DNA of 64,000 nt from Thalassia testudinum. Taxonomy: Eukaryota; Streptophyta; Magnoliopsida; Alismatales; Hydrocharitaceae. Each line of letters starts with the position of its first letter. The stretch's first letter is position 1. Made by a program: the position numbers and the translations under genes. Where the stretch lies: assembly GCA_037157565.1 (NCBI GenBank), contig JAZHRO010000013.1, positions 30,880,501 to 30,944,500 of the forward strand. Direction: 5' to 3'. This document shows, one piece after another, positions 1-11,206 of this stretch. The notes below the pieces were generated by a model that was not told where the DNA came from, ran no database searches, and worked only from the letters and a program-made list of their open reading frames with translations.

Positions 1-1159
1 ATGAATTTCCCGCCCACTGGAAGTTAGGATGATTTCGCCATCTAGGGTTGTAGGTGTTGGAAAATGGGTCATTCTGAAGGGCGTTGATGTCCTCGCAGGT
101 CTGAGGAGCCTCAAGAAAGTCAGAGTATGGGGGATCAAAGTTCCCCTGACAAGAATAGAGAGGATCGAAGGTCCCTCCAGTCCTGGAGTCAGATGGGGGT
201 GGATACGAGTCCATCCCTGGAGAAGATCGGTGGAAGATGTTTTGCACAGTTTCCCTTGCGGGAGGTGGCTATGCAAAAGAGTTCTGCGTAGAGTTGGCTC
301 ACTGCAAATGTCGAGTCAGCTCATCCACCTTCTTCTCGATGATAGAGACCTTGTCCAACTGACTGGCCATTAGTTCCAAGTCAACGGATGCGGATAGGCC
401 CTGCATCTCGTGTGCTCCCCTAAGATTTGTCGATGCATGGGTATTTGTCTGATCGAATAAGCCCATGGAGTCATTGTTGATGGAGTTCTCGCACATATTC
501 TCGAGAATCTCCCATCCCGTGTCCTCATGCTGACCCATGATATTTCCTATGCAAGTTGCATTGACGAATAATCTAATGTCCTCACGGAGTCCCTGGTAAA
601 AAGACTGGACTTGTTCCTATTTAGGAACTCTGTGATGGGGGCACTTTCTCATGAGATCCAAAAATTAGTCCCATGCCTCATGAAGAGGTTCTCCCGTCTG
701 TTGGGTGAAATGAGTAATCTGATGGCGCAAGGCGTTTGTCCGACCAACGGGAAAGTACTTCTTCAAAAACTCGGATTGAAGTTCATCCCATGTGTTGATT
801 GGATGGGTCTGAGTTTGGTACCAATGAGTTGCCTTGTCCATGAGGGAGAAAGAAAACATCTTCATGAGCAGAATATCCCGATTTTGTGCATCTGACCCGA
901 AGGTCTGGGCCAGATGCTTGAGCTGTTTGATGTGCTGGAATGGATCTTCGGAGTTAAGCCCATAGAATTTTGGTATGGCGTGAATCATATTAGGCTTTAA
1001 CTCAGAATCAGGTCCTCCAACCGGGATTCGGACTCGAGGCTCGATTGCCATCGCAGCGGGATTATAGTGATCGAACATCATGAGGCACTGCGGTGGGTTC
1101 ATGAAGTTCTGGAAGAGGCCATTTAGACGTTGAAGCCGGTGCTCAAGATTATTTTCTTA
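1..1159 (-). pseudogene. gag: Gag pseudogene of element B1
   Basis: One minus-strand frame stays aligned from about 1156 to the window edge. It encodes a plant Ty3/gypsy Gag, the structural protein that packages element RNA. The first methionine is at 1102. The Retrotrans_gag-type core follows, with FYGLNSEDPFQHIKQ, a KATHWY segment, WDELQSEFLKKYFP and LHEAWD. Downstream comes a PHH segment, an ENM-ENS segment, then a coiled-coil-like stretch (LDKVSIIEKKVDELTRHL), then a Pro/Tyr/Ser-rich tail. In-frame stops lie at 665-667 (TAA), 617-619 (TAG), 299-301 (TGA) and 269-271 (TAG). No frameshift is needed between them, so the decay seen here is by point substitution. No CCHC knuckle is reached inside the window. 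The family assignment (Athila-like) is from the core motif and the primer site; Tat is an alternative. Confidence 0.85.
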
Positions 1160-2187
1160 TTCACCAGGCTGTGCTATGATGGAAGAAGGAGAACTAGGTT
1201 CAGAATCAAAAGAAAGGTCTATGTGGAGGGGTTGCTGCACAAGGAAAGGTACCGAGGCTTGGCCTCGGGGAGAGTGGATCTCTAAAGGAGGTTTCAAGGA
1301 CCTCCTACCAAACATACACCGATGGATTGGATTAGATTAGAATGTGTTGGACCTAATCAAGACACCCAAAATATGCTGGGTGACTATAGAGGTTCGGGGC
1401 GGATGATACCCCTGGATCAGAAAAGTCGTCCACCTGAGAATTACCTGGGCAGCCAGAGAGGGAGAGTCTCCACGAGTTACAGGGTTTCCCCCACCTGACC
1501 TCTCTTGTCACTAAGATTCTAGGTAGACCAGAATGGAGACCTTAACCTCTTAAGTCTACCGCTTTTAGTTAAGATTAAGGTGTTTAGGGTTCCACTTGAA
1601 CTTTAAGCCTTTTGAGTACAAAGTGACCTAATTTTAAGGTTGGTTGACCCAAAGGATCAACTTCACCTCTTTGTTCCTTTGAGAGTTTCTTAGGTTCTTT
1701 CTTTTATGGTTCAAGTAGATTAAGAGCCTAATTTGCTTAGGGTTTCTCTTGGATAGGTCTTTTCAAACAAGGCTTGGGCACAACTCTTTTTAGAATTTTT
1801 AATTCTCTGCTTAGAAGAAGATGTGTCTCTAAAACCCTAGCTTGTAATCCTTAGGTTGGCTCTATTTGGTCCAATTTAGTTGCCTCAGAAATTGGTATCT
1901 AGGGCTCAATCAAGAAGGTTTTAGCCCTAGTTACCTTAAATGGATATGCAGTTAAGATGTGTTGAAAGTAAAAATCAAGCAACTTTGTGAATTAGAAACA
2001 GGTAGCTCTAGATTAATTTTTGAGGGGATTAAGTGAGAGGGCTAGTAAGAGCTTACCTGTTCCCTGGTGTGGTTGTTGTGCGGCTGCTTTTCTCTCCTTG
2101 GATTTTCTTGAAATAACAACAACAGAGAGAAATTAAATTACTAATGAAATCAAAAATTATGATTAGAGCTTCTAATATGCCCGTTGC
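1160..2187 (-). other. Untranslated leader of B1
   Basis: About 1 kb between the primer site and the gag frame. I see no long open frame on the coding strand. It fits a 5' untranslated leader, where packaging signals usually lie in this group, but I cannot point to a specific signal. Confidence 0.6.
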
Positions 2188-2205
2188 TCCCCAGCAACGA
2201 CGCCA
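2188..2205 (-). promoter_or_regulatory. Primer-binding site (tRNA-Asp type) of B1
   Basis: On the minus strand this reads TGGCGTCGTTGCTGGGGA. It matches 16 of 18 positions of the plant tRNA-Asp 3'-end complement (TGGCGCCGTTGCCGGGGA) that Athila elements use to start reverse transcription. It lies a few bases inside the LTR edge at about 2210, as expected. Confidence 0.85.
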
Positions 2206-3529
2206 AAAATAATTGCTTGCATTTCACATGTTTTTAAAGATATGTGTTGTAGTATACCGCGAAAAACGATTATCAATTTTATTTACTCGAAATTTGAAAA
2301 CTTTCGAGGTCAAACTCAGGGAGCAATTCGGTATTTCAGAAGCCAAAAATCACAAAACTTGAAAGATAATGTTTAGTAATAATGCACTGTATATACAGGC
2401 CTGAGAGTAAAAACATAAAAAGAAATAAATGCTTTTTCTTTTCTTCCTTCTTCTCCTCTCTTTCCTTTTCCTTTGCTTTCTCTCTTCTCTTCTTTCTCTG
2501 TCTTTCCTGTCTTCAGACATCTGATTTTGTAAATCAGACTCCTTAAGTGGTGACCTGCTACAGTGTGTCTTCTCTTGTGTCTTCCCTGTTCTTCTTCCTT
2601 TCCTTCTTTTCCTATGGCTGCTCCTCTCTTTCTTCTGCTTTCTTCTTTCTTTTCTGCTACAGCTCTTTCTTCTTTGGCTTCTTCTTCTTCTTTTCTTGAG
2701 CTGCTGCGCTTCCTCCTCCTTCTTCTTCAAGTCCTTCCTTCTCCTTCAGCTGTTGCGCCTCCTCTTCTTCTCTTCCTTTTCCCCGTAGCTGCTTCCTCTT
2801 CCTCCTTCCCTGCACAACACAGAGAAGCAAAACCTACCCCCTACCCTCCCCGCATCTCTCTCTCTCTCTATTTCGCTCTTCACTCTCTTAGAGCCAACCG
2901 GGTAATCGGGTCAGGTTACGCACGCTCGGGTCCAGGCGCACCGGCGTGGGTGGTGCGCGAGGAGTGCAGGGTAAACGGGTCAACCAGGTCCACGTAGGTG
3001 TGGTCGCAGATGAGGCAGGCGGAGTGGGTGAGGGACCTCACCCCGAGAGTAGGAGGTAAAGAGCCTTATGCAATTTTTCAATTTATATTGCTGCACTCAC
3101 TCACCCACTTTCGAGGTGGGACTAATCGTCCCACCTTCTCCTCGTGCGCGCCCGCAGAGGTTGAGCTTCCAATTGCAGCTGCTGCGAGGGCTGTTGACTC
3201 CAATCGAAGGCCTGGGTACGTGCGTGAAGGTGTTCCGCGCATCCTGGGGGCATAAGCCTGGAACAGCATGGCCTAGAGTTGCAGCAAGCTTGCTTCAAGC
3301 TTTCTCGTCAATGGCGGAGGGACGACGAAACTTGAAATGCATGAAGACAGCCTCATGGCCCTGTCAGATCATAGGAAAACCTTCGCCGTATCACGGCGAT
3401 GGTGAGGTGGGGGTTGGCGGGCCGCGGGAAGGCCGAGGTGTGCTTGCCTATGTCGCACTGTGGCTATGAAGGTGGGTTAGGTCGGTGGTGGTGTGCAGTG
3501 TGTGTGGTGGTTGGTTGTTACGAACGTGC

Positions 3530-4352
3530 ATCAGACGGATTTTAAGACGTCTGGGAAGTGGCCCAGACGTCTGGAACCCTTCCTAGACGTCTGGTAATAA
3601 ATTTTTTTCGGCGTATCGGGTTGCGTCTGTGTGCATGCGCGGGCAGACTGCACCCTCCGCCTTCGTCTTCTTTTCCTCTCTCTTCCTATAGATGCGCCGT
3701 CTCTCTTCTCTCTCTCCCCGCGCTGCCTTATATGAACCCTCGCCCTCTCCCTTACCCTCATCTCCTCCGCCTTTCTCTTCTCCTTCTCCCTGCCAGCGAG
3801 AGCGCGAGCGAGTGAGCGAGTGAGTGGAGGGCATAGGGTGTCGCGGAGGGGCGGCTGCAGCTCAGGCAGCAGGTGGACGGGGCGCGGCGCGGCCGTGCGT
3901 CGTGGGCGGAGAGCGAGTCGGGTTCTGGTTTTGGAAAATTTTCTAGAATCAGATGTCTGGACTTACATCCAGACGACGTCGAAGACGTCTGAAGGACAGT
4001 CCAGACGTCTGACAAGTAAGATATTTCTTACCTTCTCCTTTTGCTCGTGTACGGCCATGCAGCCATCTGCCGCGTTTTCTTCTGCTCTTCGTCGTGCTGA
4101 GAGCAAGTGTATGTGTGCGCAGGTCCTGCTTGGGAGGGCGCGAGGGCTCGCCATCCCACGTGAATCAGACGTCTGGCCGCAGTGCCAGACGACGGAGAGG
4201 ACCTCCAGACGTCCGGGGTGACAATCGGACGTCTGGAAACCAAGGCCAGACGTTCCAGCAGGCTTCTGGACGTCTGAAGGACTGCGCAGAACTGAGGTAC
4301 GACCGATCCACCTTTTAAGACGTCTGGAAGATGTTCTAGATGTCTGATTTTG
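3530..4352 (+). promoter_or_regulatory. AGACGTC palindrome clusters in LTR A1
   Basis: Three groups of the palindrome CCAGACGTCTGG and close variants lie at about 3530-3600, 3946-4015 and 4160-4352. Well over ten copies occur in about 820 bp, on both sides of the TATA-like box. Many come in pairs 6-12 bp apart, so each pair can fold into a stem of about 12 bp. GACGTC is the C-box form of the plant bZIP ACGT core. A role as binding sites is inference. Confidence 0.6.
3728..3736 (+). promoter_or_regulatory. TATA-like box of LTR A1
   Basis: TTATATGAA lies in a CT-rich promoter-like stretch. The equivalent place in LTR A4 has TTTAAAAAG (57012-57020). The palindrome clusters lie on both sides of it. 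Confidence 0.45.
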
Positions 4353-4639
4353 GACAGTTTCGTCGTTTTTAACCCGTTTAGGACCAGTTCGGAGTCCGTT
4401 TTCCGCATTTCGAGTTGCGTTCTTTCCAGAATTAATTCCCCTATCCGTTCACAGTAATTGTATACCATTCTGAGAAACTCCTTGTGATTGATCCTTGTGT
4501 TAGGACCCCATTCCGTTGCAGTCGCGGGGGTTGCGGAGGCACGCGGGATTGCCGGCCACGCCCCCAGTACTCCCGGTTTCGCTGGTAGAGTGGCTTTTTA
4601 ATTATTTAACAAAATTTGTTACAATTATGAAACAATTAA

Positions 4640-4795
4640 TAGAGTCTAGGGCATTGCAAGAACCCTAGGACTGAGAAATTAGATTGAATGATAGATCTTA
4701 GGGTATTGCATGAATCCTAGGATTAGAAAACTAGATTGAATGATAGATCCTAGGATACGACATGAATCCTAGGACTGGAAAACTAGTTGAATATA
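4640..4795 (+). repeat. 52-bp tandem repeat of A-family LTRs
   Basis: About three units share the segments CATGAATCCTAGGA and AACTAGATTGAATGATAGATC. The same array is in LTR A3 5' (30244-30399, where unit starts fall exactly 52 bp apart), LTR A3 3' (about 44275-44430) and LTR A4 (about 57970-58115). Units in A1 are slightly diverged in length. Confidence 0.7.
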
Positions 4796-5726
4796 TAAAT
4801 ATTGCAGTCTTGGAATAGTAGAAAGGAAATGATAGCTGCCAGTTATGAATGAATACGTATGATTGAGAACATGGGTTGTATGAACGTAAGGCTGGAACGG
4901 TGAAACCTAAATTGGCTGAGTTAAAAGAGCTTGAACCCTACGGGGAATTAGGAGTAGAACTCTGACGGAAAGCCGTTTTCGCGCATTTGAAAGTCGTCGA
5001 AAATCGTAGTATAGTCACGCAAAAACGTTCGTCAAAAATATTGTTTTGTAAAATAACGAGACTTGAGTCCCGGTCGTTCGTCTCTGGGAGGAGTGTTTCT
5101 GTTTTTGAAATCGATCTTAAAGCCGCTCTACTTAATATTCTGGTGCGCAATATATAGGCGGTTAAAGAACAGGCACTTAAATCACGCAAATAAAATAATC
5201 ATTCAGCTCATGGTGATTTCAAACACATAAAGAGAGATATATATATATAAATGCATTTTCATTCATTCATTGGGGGAGAGTTGTTTGTACAGGAAATCTA
5301 GAGGAAAGCTTATACAGGAATGCTTGAAATTAAACCTAGCTACCAGAAAATGATCGTATACAAGAATCGATGGGGGGATTTCGCATGCATCATTGGGGGA
5401 GAAGTAAGACTACACTAGTAAGCAGTAAATGAAAGCAATAAAAATTATGAAGAGCATGATTTAAAGCTAGAAGAATAAAGGGCATTCAGGGGTGGTCCCC
5501 GATGGCCTTGGAGTGGTCGAGAAGAGAATGAGGGGCAGCCAATGTAGCTTAGGCCGACCCTTGGAGAGAAGTAGGGTTGCTCCAGCATCCCGGCATGGTG
5601 TCCTCCATGGTGGTGGTAGTGAGCTCGTGGAGGTGGAGTGAGTGGCTAAGTGGAGGTGGCGTGAATGGCACCAATGGAGAGCAATTGCCAAGGGAGTGAA
5701 TGAGTGCAAATGGCCACCCATGGGAT

Positions 5727-5736
5727 CTTTTTATAG
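5727..5736 (-). promoter_or_regulatory. TATA box of LTR D
   Basis: The minus strand reads TATAAAAAG in the context GGGTCTATAAAAAGATCCC. It is a strong plant core promoter match and sets the direction of this solo LTR. Confidence 0.65.
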
Positions 5737-6428
5737 ACCCAATGGAAGCTCTCTAGAGAATTATGGAATTCTCTAGAGAGGCCTATGGTGGGAGCTCGTG
5801 GGAGAGTGAGAGAGAGAGGGTGGATGGTGGTTTTTAGATCCACCAAATGTGGATCTAAAAATTGAATGTCTCTTGGTTGCTATTTTTGGTAACCAAGGCA
5901 ACCACACATGGTAGAGAGTTCTAGAGAACTCCAGGATAGATATTTTCGTGTGGATTGTGTGTGTGGGTGTGTGTGGGTCGAAACTTAGGTGGCTAGGTTG
6001 ATTAGGTTGGGTTCTAGTGGGTTTAGGTCAAGGTAGGTCTCAAATTAGGGTTATAAACCCTAATTCACTAAGGTAAAGTGCAATTAAACTTAATACAAGT
6101 TTAATTGGGTGTGTGGAAACTTAATTGAGAGTAAAACAACTCAATTAAGTTAGGTCTAGGTCAATTGGACTCTCACTGATTCCAATTGGACAGTGTGTGC
6201 TGAGATCAGGGCTTAATTGGACTCAATGAGTCCAATTGAATAGGCTGATGGAATTGACTAAGATCGAAGTCAATTAGGTTTAGTGATGACCTAATTAGGT
6301 CCTTAGGGAGGTCTAGAGGTGATGTACTAGGGTTAGGGCACCTTAATTTAGGTTCCTATGGGGTTGGAATTGGGTTTAGGGACCTAGAGATCCAAGATCA
6401 AGGCTTAAATCTCAAAACAGGAATTGGA

Positions 6429-6668
6429 GAGCAGCATCAGACGTCTAATTATAGAATCAGACGTCTTATACTCAAAAATCAGAAGTCTAGACTTGTTGTC
6501 TGGACGTCCAATCAGAGTCAGGAAGGATTTCGGGTTCTATTTTGGGTATTCTGCAGAAATTAGACGTCTGACAAAGTGTCTGGACGTCCAATAACACTGC
6601 AGAAGTGGGTTTGAAGTGTGAGGGAGTTGGCTAAGGGTCCTGGACGTCTTAAAACTTATCTGGATGTC
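6429..6668 (-). promoter_or_regulatory. AGACGTC motif cluster in LTR D
   Basis: Repeated CAGACGTCTAA, TGGACGTCCA and related strings lie about 0.7-0.95 kb upstream of the TATA box of D. The rest of D does not resemble LTR A by eye, so the shared motif is notable. Confidence 0.5.
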
Positions 6669-8784
6669 CAGAGAAGGGTTGGAACTAGGGTTTTAGGGCT
6701 TCCTAGAGTGTTGTGACCTAATCTAAGGGTGGCTAAGGCTTGGGGAAGTCTCTAGGCTATCCTAGGGCTAGGATGAACCTAAGCTCTTCACGTTTTATTG
6801 CTTTATTCCTACTTAATAGAATAGCAAAATTTTAACCCCTTACATTATTATTCCTACATCTAAACTAGGCATTCTGCTCCAGCTCTGCTACAACTCCTGT
6901 TATTCCTGATCCAGCTTCAGATCCAGCTCCTGATCAGTTTATTCCTTGCAATCGACATAATGCACTTAATCAGCACATTATAACATTATTTTATGCATAG
7001 CTAAAGGAAAGCAGTAAAGATGCAGATACTGCATATGCATGCACGAATAACCCTAACTTATGCTAAGTCCTAGCCTAACTTAGGTCAATTAAGACCTATG
7101 ATTGCTGCGCAATCAAACTCCTGGAAAGGGAATGGAATAGAATTGGGGAAGTGAGCTGGCCCTTGAGTACGGAGTACCAAGGAAAGCGACTGTCCCCCTG
7201 TTTAGTGCAGAGCGGAGCTAGCCACCCCAGGGACCCGGGGTTAGGTCTGGCCACTTTGTACCGACTTTTGGCCCTCGTGTATATAGTACCGAGGAGAGCT
7301 ACTAGTGTAGGGAGAGTACTAGCTACCCCATGGACCCCGGGGTTCTATTGGCCCTCCTACACCGACTTGTTAGGCCCACTGGGCAAACCAGGGTAGTCAG
7401 GCGAGGGTGCACAGACTGTGGAGGGGCAAGACCCTTGTTTGGTTACTGTGGAGGGGTTGGACCCCTGTTACTGAGAGGGCTCTACCCTATACTAGTTCCG
7501 TGCTGTGCTTTGGGCACACCCGTTAATGGAAACGACTGACCGTGTGCCAGTGCGGGGTAGCTACCTGTGCGTTTATTGCGCGTGCCGTAGTCACCGTTAC
7601 GTCTGTCAGCGACCTTGGGGTGGTTGACTAAGGGTAGGACCACCACGGGGGACTCTCCCGGTCAGGAGAGCACCACGTGTTACTTCTACTTTTCGGAAAA
7701 GACTGCAATCAAGATCGTTCCCACGAGGAACATTCAAGATCAAGAGAAGGATCTGAGAAATAAATCAATAGTGAAATAATAGAAAGACATAAATAAAGAA
7801 AGTAAAAATGTAACAGCTACTGTACACTCTACTGCTTCTTTAGCTTTTAGTTGCCACTCTACTCAGCGTTTCGCTGATGTGTCACCCTTGTTACCTTTTC
7901 AAGACCAGGTGTTGAGCAGCAAGAGTCAGCGGCTGCAGAGGATGTTGGGCCTAGTAGGGTCCAGTAGGGTTACCTGTAGTACTTTCTGTACTTTTCTTCC
8001 ACTGTAGTGAGTAGTTTTCTTTGTTACTCCCTGTACTTTCTTTACCGAAAACTTTATGTTATGTACATATTTATTTCCCTTTTATTGTGGTGGTGTATAC
8101 TGTAGTACTTCCTTTTCTTACTGCTGTATTTTGTTACTGCTAGTTATATTCATGGTGAATGTGGTTTATTTTACTGCTCTTTTGGTTACTTTCTCGTTGG
8201 ATGACTAGGTCTTGGGATTAGTCGAGTCGGTCCGATTCTCGTGTCTCGTAGGGATTCGGGAATCGGGTCGTTACATTGGTGAAGGTGCGGAGGATGATCA
8301 GTGAGTCGAGGCGGTGCTTAGGGACCGGTCAGCGAGGAGGAAGGTGGTCTGTGGTGGTGGAGCAAACTCGCCGGAGTGGTGGTCGGAGGTGAAGGGGATG
8401 ATGGTGGTGGAGTGCGGTAGTGGTCGTTTGAAGGAAATAAAGAGGGGAAAATGAAGAGGGGAGATAAAGGTACTTATCTAGGGTGTTTAGAGCGAAAGGG
8501 GGAGGCGAAGGGCAAGCGACGGGTGCCTGCCGTCGCCGAAGACGAAGACCCTATGGGGAACTAGCGGCGACGAGGAAGAGAGGCGGAGGGGCGCACGCTG
8601 ATATGGCGCGGCACGAAGGAACACGGCGGAGATGGCTCTGCCACTGGTACTGTGGCAGAGTGACGAGAAGAGGGAGGGAGAGTCGCCGGAAGCTGCGGGC
8701 AGTTAGCTAGAGTGAGGAGGAGATGAATTTGGTGGAGTTCTCTGGCCAAATTAAGCTTGAAGGATGTGGAGGGATCTGGGCTTC

Positions 8785-8792
8785 CTTAAATA
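8785..8792 (-). promoter_or_regulatory. TATA-like box of LTR B1
   Basis: The minus strand reads TATTTAAG in the context CCTATTTAAGGAAG. The same string is at the equivalent place in LTR B3 (50596-50603), and LTR B2 has TATAAATA there. Conservation of position in three copies supports a Pol II core promoter of the B family. Confidence 0.6.
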
Positions 8793-9719
8793 GGCAAGGG
8801 CAGAGGGAAGAGTCACGAGGAGACGGCAGGAAAACCACGTCGGAAATAAGGTCGAAGGGAGACCCATACCTCTCGAGCATTTGCACGAGAGGTATGGGGC
8901 GTTTCAGGGCATGGTGAGCTACCCATGCGGTAGGGGACTTCGCAGGGAGCTCCCCTTTCAAATCTGGGGGCGGCTCCCCATGAATCTGAGGGGAGAACCT
9001 CCGCACAAAGTTGCCACAGGTATGGGTCCCTACTGCGATGGCAGAGGGACCGAAATGAAAAAAGAGACGAAGAAGTTGGGGGGGGATTTGCAAGGGTTTC
9101 AAAAAGTTGAGGATCTAAATGTAATTTGGTGGATCAATTTGCAAAGTGGGTCAAAACGGCCCTCCCTTAGGTCCAAATTTTGGTATAAACCTAATTTGGA
9201 CCTAAGGAATCCAATGGTGAAGTTAGATTTTAGGTTTTACCACGTTTGACTAGATATTTTACACAAAAACCCAAATTAGATCAAATATTAGGCATTGACA
9301 CCAATCTTTGTCAAAACAAGTTCCAAAGGCCAAATTGAAGGTTCTAAACCATAGAGGATATTTTTCCATGAATTTTAGAGGATTTAGTTGATTTTTATCT
9401 TACCTAGAACCTTGTGAATTTAACTGGGTTTGTTTTAGGGTTACAGAATGTCATTTAATTCCTAGATTTTGTAATAACCCTTTTTTGACTGAATCATCCC
9501 ACTTTTTCTCTTATTAAGTCCAGTTGACCTATGTCTAGACCCTTAGAAATCCCGTTGAAGTATTGCAATGGTAAAATTACAATTTTACCCCTTATTTTAT
9601 GTTCTCTTCCCAGATTAATGATCCCTTGAATTAAGCCCTTCTTTTGGTTATGCGGGAGCTCTTGTTCACTTTATTAGGTCAAAATATACTAGTTAGGACT
9701 CATGATGAGGTTCTCATCA

Positions 9720-10830
9720 CCCTAGTGTTCATGTCACAACCTAAGGTCCGATCGACTATATTGTATGGCAGTGTGCATTTATCTCTTCCTAGGGTTTATC
9801 TCACATCCTAGGTTCAATTTAATTCTACGCATGCAATTTATTAATTTTGAGATTTGGGTGAGAACCACTCTACCAGGATAATCGGGAGATGTGGGGGCAC
9901 AGTCGACGGAGCTTGCAACCCCCACGGGTTCCATGCATACCACGAATGAATGACCTATCACACTGACCCATATGTCAAAATGAGCTCAGAACGGCAAGGA
10001 CAATGTATCATTATGTAGAGAAACTCAAACGGAAACCAATGATGTTTCGTTTGGGGAAAATCGATACCGTTTGGGCCCTAAATGGGCCCAAAAATATCAA
10101 TCCTGACCAAAATCAGACGTTTGGGAAAAGTCCCAGACGTCTTAAAAGGACTCGCAGGCATACCTTACTCGGGGCACCTTTCTCTGGACGTCTGGAACTC
10201 CGTGCGGACGTTTGAGGGTGGCTTCGGATGTCTGGAGGCACTTCTAGACGTCTTAAATTTCCCCGGTCCTCGCAACAACGCGCTTCCCCACCCTTTGACA
10301 CACGTATGCGCATGGTTAGAATTTGGCGGGAAAAAAAAACACGTTATCAGACATCTGGGATTTACCTTCGGAGGTCCTATCCGACGTCTGGAGGTCACTC
10401 TGTACGTCTGATTATACGGAAAAAATGATTCCGCAGAACCGTTTTTTACTCTTTTTCTCTTCGCAGCCCTCCCTCTCCTCCTCTTGCTCAGCTGCACGCT
10501 CCTGCAGCAGCTCCGCCCCTCTAGATCCTCCTACTGTTGCTCCCACTCTCCTTCACCTTCCCCTCTCAGCTGTGGTGTGGGGAGAATGGAGGAGGAGGGG
10601 GGTGTATAAGGAGGTGGGAAGGATGGGGAGCGGTGTGGAGGGGAGTGAGGGGAGATGGCGTCATGGGGATGGAGTGGTGTAGGGGTGAGGTGGTGAGGTT
10701 GCTGCAGGAGGGGAGAGGTGCTTGTGTGTACGGTGGAGTGGTGGTGGGGAAAAATTGTAGGGATGCCCCTGCAATTTTTTCTCCTCCCTCAAAATCCCAA
10801 AACAAAAATTTAGGGACTTAAAATTGTACA
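9720..10830 (-). mobile_element. A2: diverged Tekay-like LTR fragment
   Basis: The reverse complement follows A-family LTR order. It has a CTGGTAGAGTGG block with GCCCCC next to it (about 9875-9900), then AGACGTC clusters (10111-10255 and 10340-10410), then a promoter-like CT-rich stretch with a weak TATA-like CTTATACACC near 10600. It is truncated at 9719 by insertion of B1; the rest of this LTR would be beyond the left window edge. Its start end is not clear; similarity fades between about 10620 and 10880. An imperfect hairpin pairing AAAAATTG with CAATTTTT lies near 10750-10780. Confidence 0.65.
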
Positions 10831-11168
10831 AAAATTCCTACAAAATTTGAAAATATCAAATAACCCTTAAAAAGAGTCATTTCACTTTCAATGACTCTAG
10901 GTGATATATATATGTAGATCAAAAAATGGGTTATAATATCAAACAAAAGCAAGTCCCTAAGATGAACATAATCGAGACCAATTAAGATTCACATTTACTT
11001 GATTTGACAAGGAAAAAAAGATGACACGAGCCACGCAGGGAGGGAGAAGTAAATTTTTACATCATTATTCATCCATTGATAATTTCTTTTGGAGCTCACT
11101 CCATAAGTAAAGCCATGCAAACTTTTAAAATGAAAAAATATATAAAAATATATCATATGAAGTATTGT

Positions 11169-11206
<38 letters not shown>

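Larger units (their letters stand above)
4963..7115 (-). mobile_element. D: solo LTR nested in A1
   Basis: The sequence from TGACGGAAAG to GCGCAATCA is an insertion into LTR A1. The TSD AACTC is present at 4958-4962 and 7116-7120, and LTR A4 has the uninterrupted site (GTAGAACTCCTGG). At 2153 bp with TG...CA ends and no coding region it is a solo LTR. The minus-strand orientation comes from a TATA box at 5727-5736 with start-like CT-rich sequence after it. A cluster of AGACGTC motifs lies at 6429-6668, upstream of that box. The family is not recognised beyond being LTR-like. Confidence 0.85.
3516..8275 (+). mobile_element. A1: Tekay-type solo LTR, hosting D
   Basis: It begins TGTTACGAACG and ends GGGTCGTTACA, with a 5-bp TSD TTGGT at 3511-3515 and 8276-8280. 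Minus the nested insertion D and its TSD copy it is about 2.6 kb, close to the intact A4 5' LTR (2687 bp), which it resembles throughout. No primer site or coding region follows the LTR; the flanking sequence is LTR B1 on both sides. It is therefore a solo LTR left by LTR-LTR recombination. It contains palindrome-rich clusters, a 52-bp tandem repeat at about 4640-4795 and a GC-rich segment (7150-7680) with an internal imperfect duplication. Confidence 0.9.
1..9719 (-). mobile_element. B1: Athila-like LTR retrotransposon, 5' part
   Basis: Reading on the minus strand from 9719 down there is a long LTR, then a primer-binding site at 2188-2205, a leader, and a gag frame that runs off the left edge. 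The pol region and 3' LTR must lie outside the window. The LTR outer end reads TCTCATCA on the plus strand, the reverse complement of the TGATGAGA start of the related solo LTR B3. The tRNA-Asp primer site and the gag type point to the Athila/Tat side of Ty3/gypsy. The flank from 9720 onward is a Tekay-like LTR (A2), so B1 inserted into A2. The second target-site copy is outside the window, so no TSD can be checked. Confidence 0.85.
2210..9719 (-). repeat. 5' LTR of B1, split by solo LTR A1
   Basis: The LTR occupies 2210-3515 and 8281-9719. The 4760-bp insertion A1 and its extra TSD copy lie between. Without them the LTR is about 2.75 kb, matching the two solo copies B2 (2773 bp) and B3 (2812 bp). 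Landmarks in LTR order: a start hairpin (TGATGAG with CTCATCA), a TATA-like box at 8785-8792, a conserved CTTCGCCGT...ACGGCG segment, a pyrimidine/purine-asymmetric block at about 2430-2800, and a conserved block near 2310 (reverse complement reads GAATTGCTCCCTGAGTTTGA). The inner edge is approximate because the terminal bases are diverged. Confidence 0.8.
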
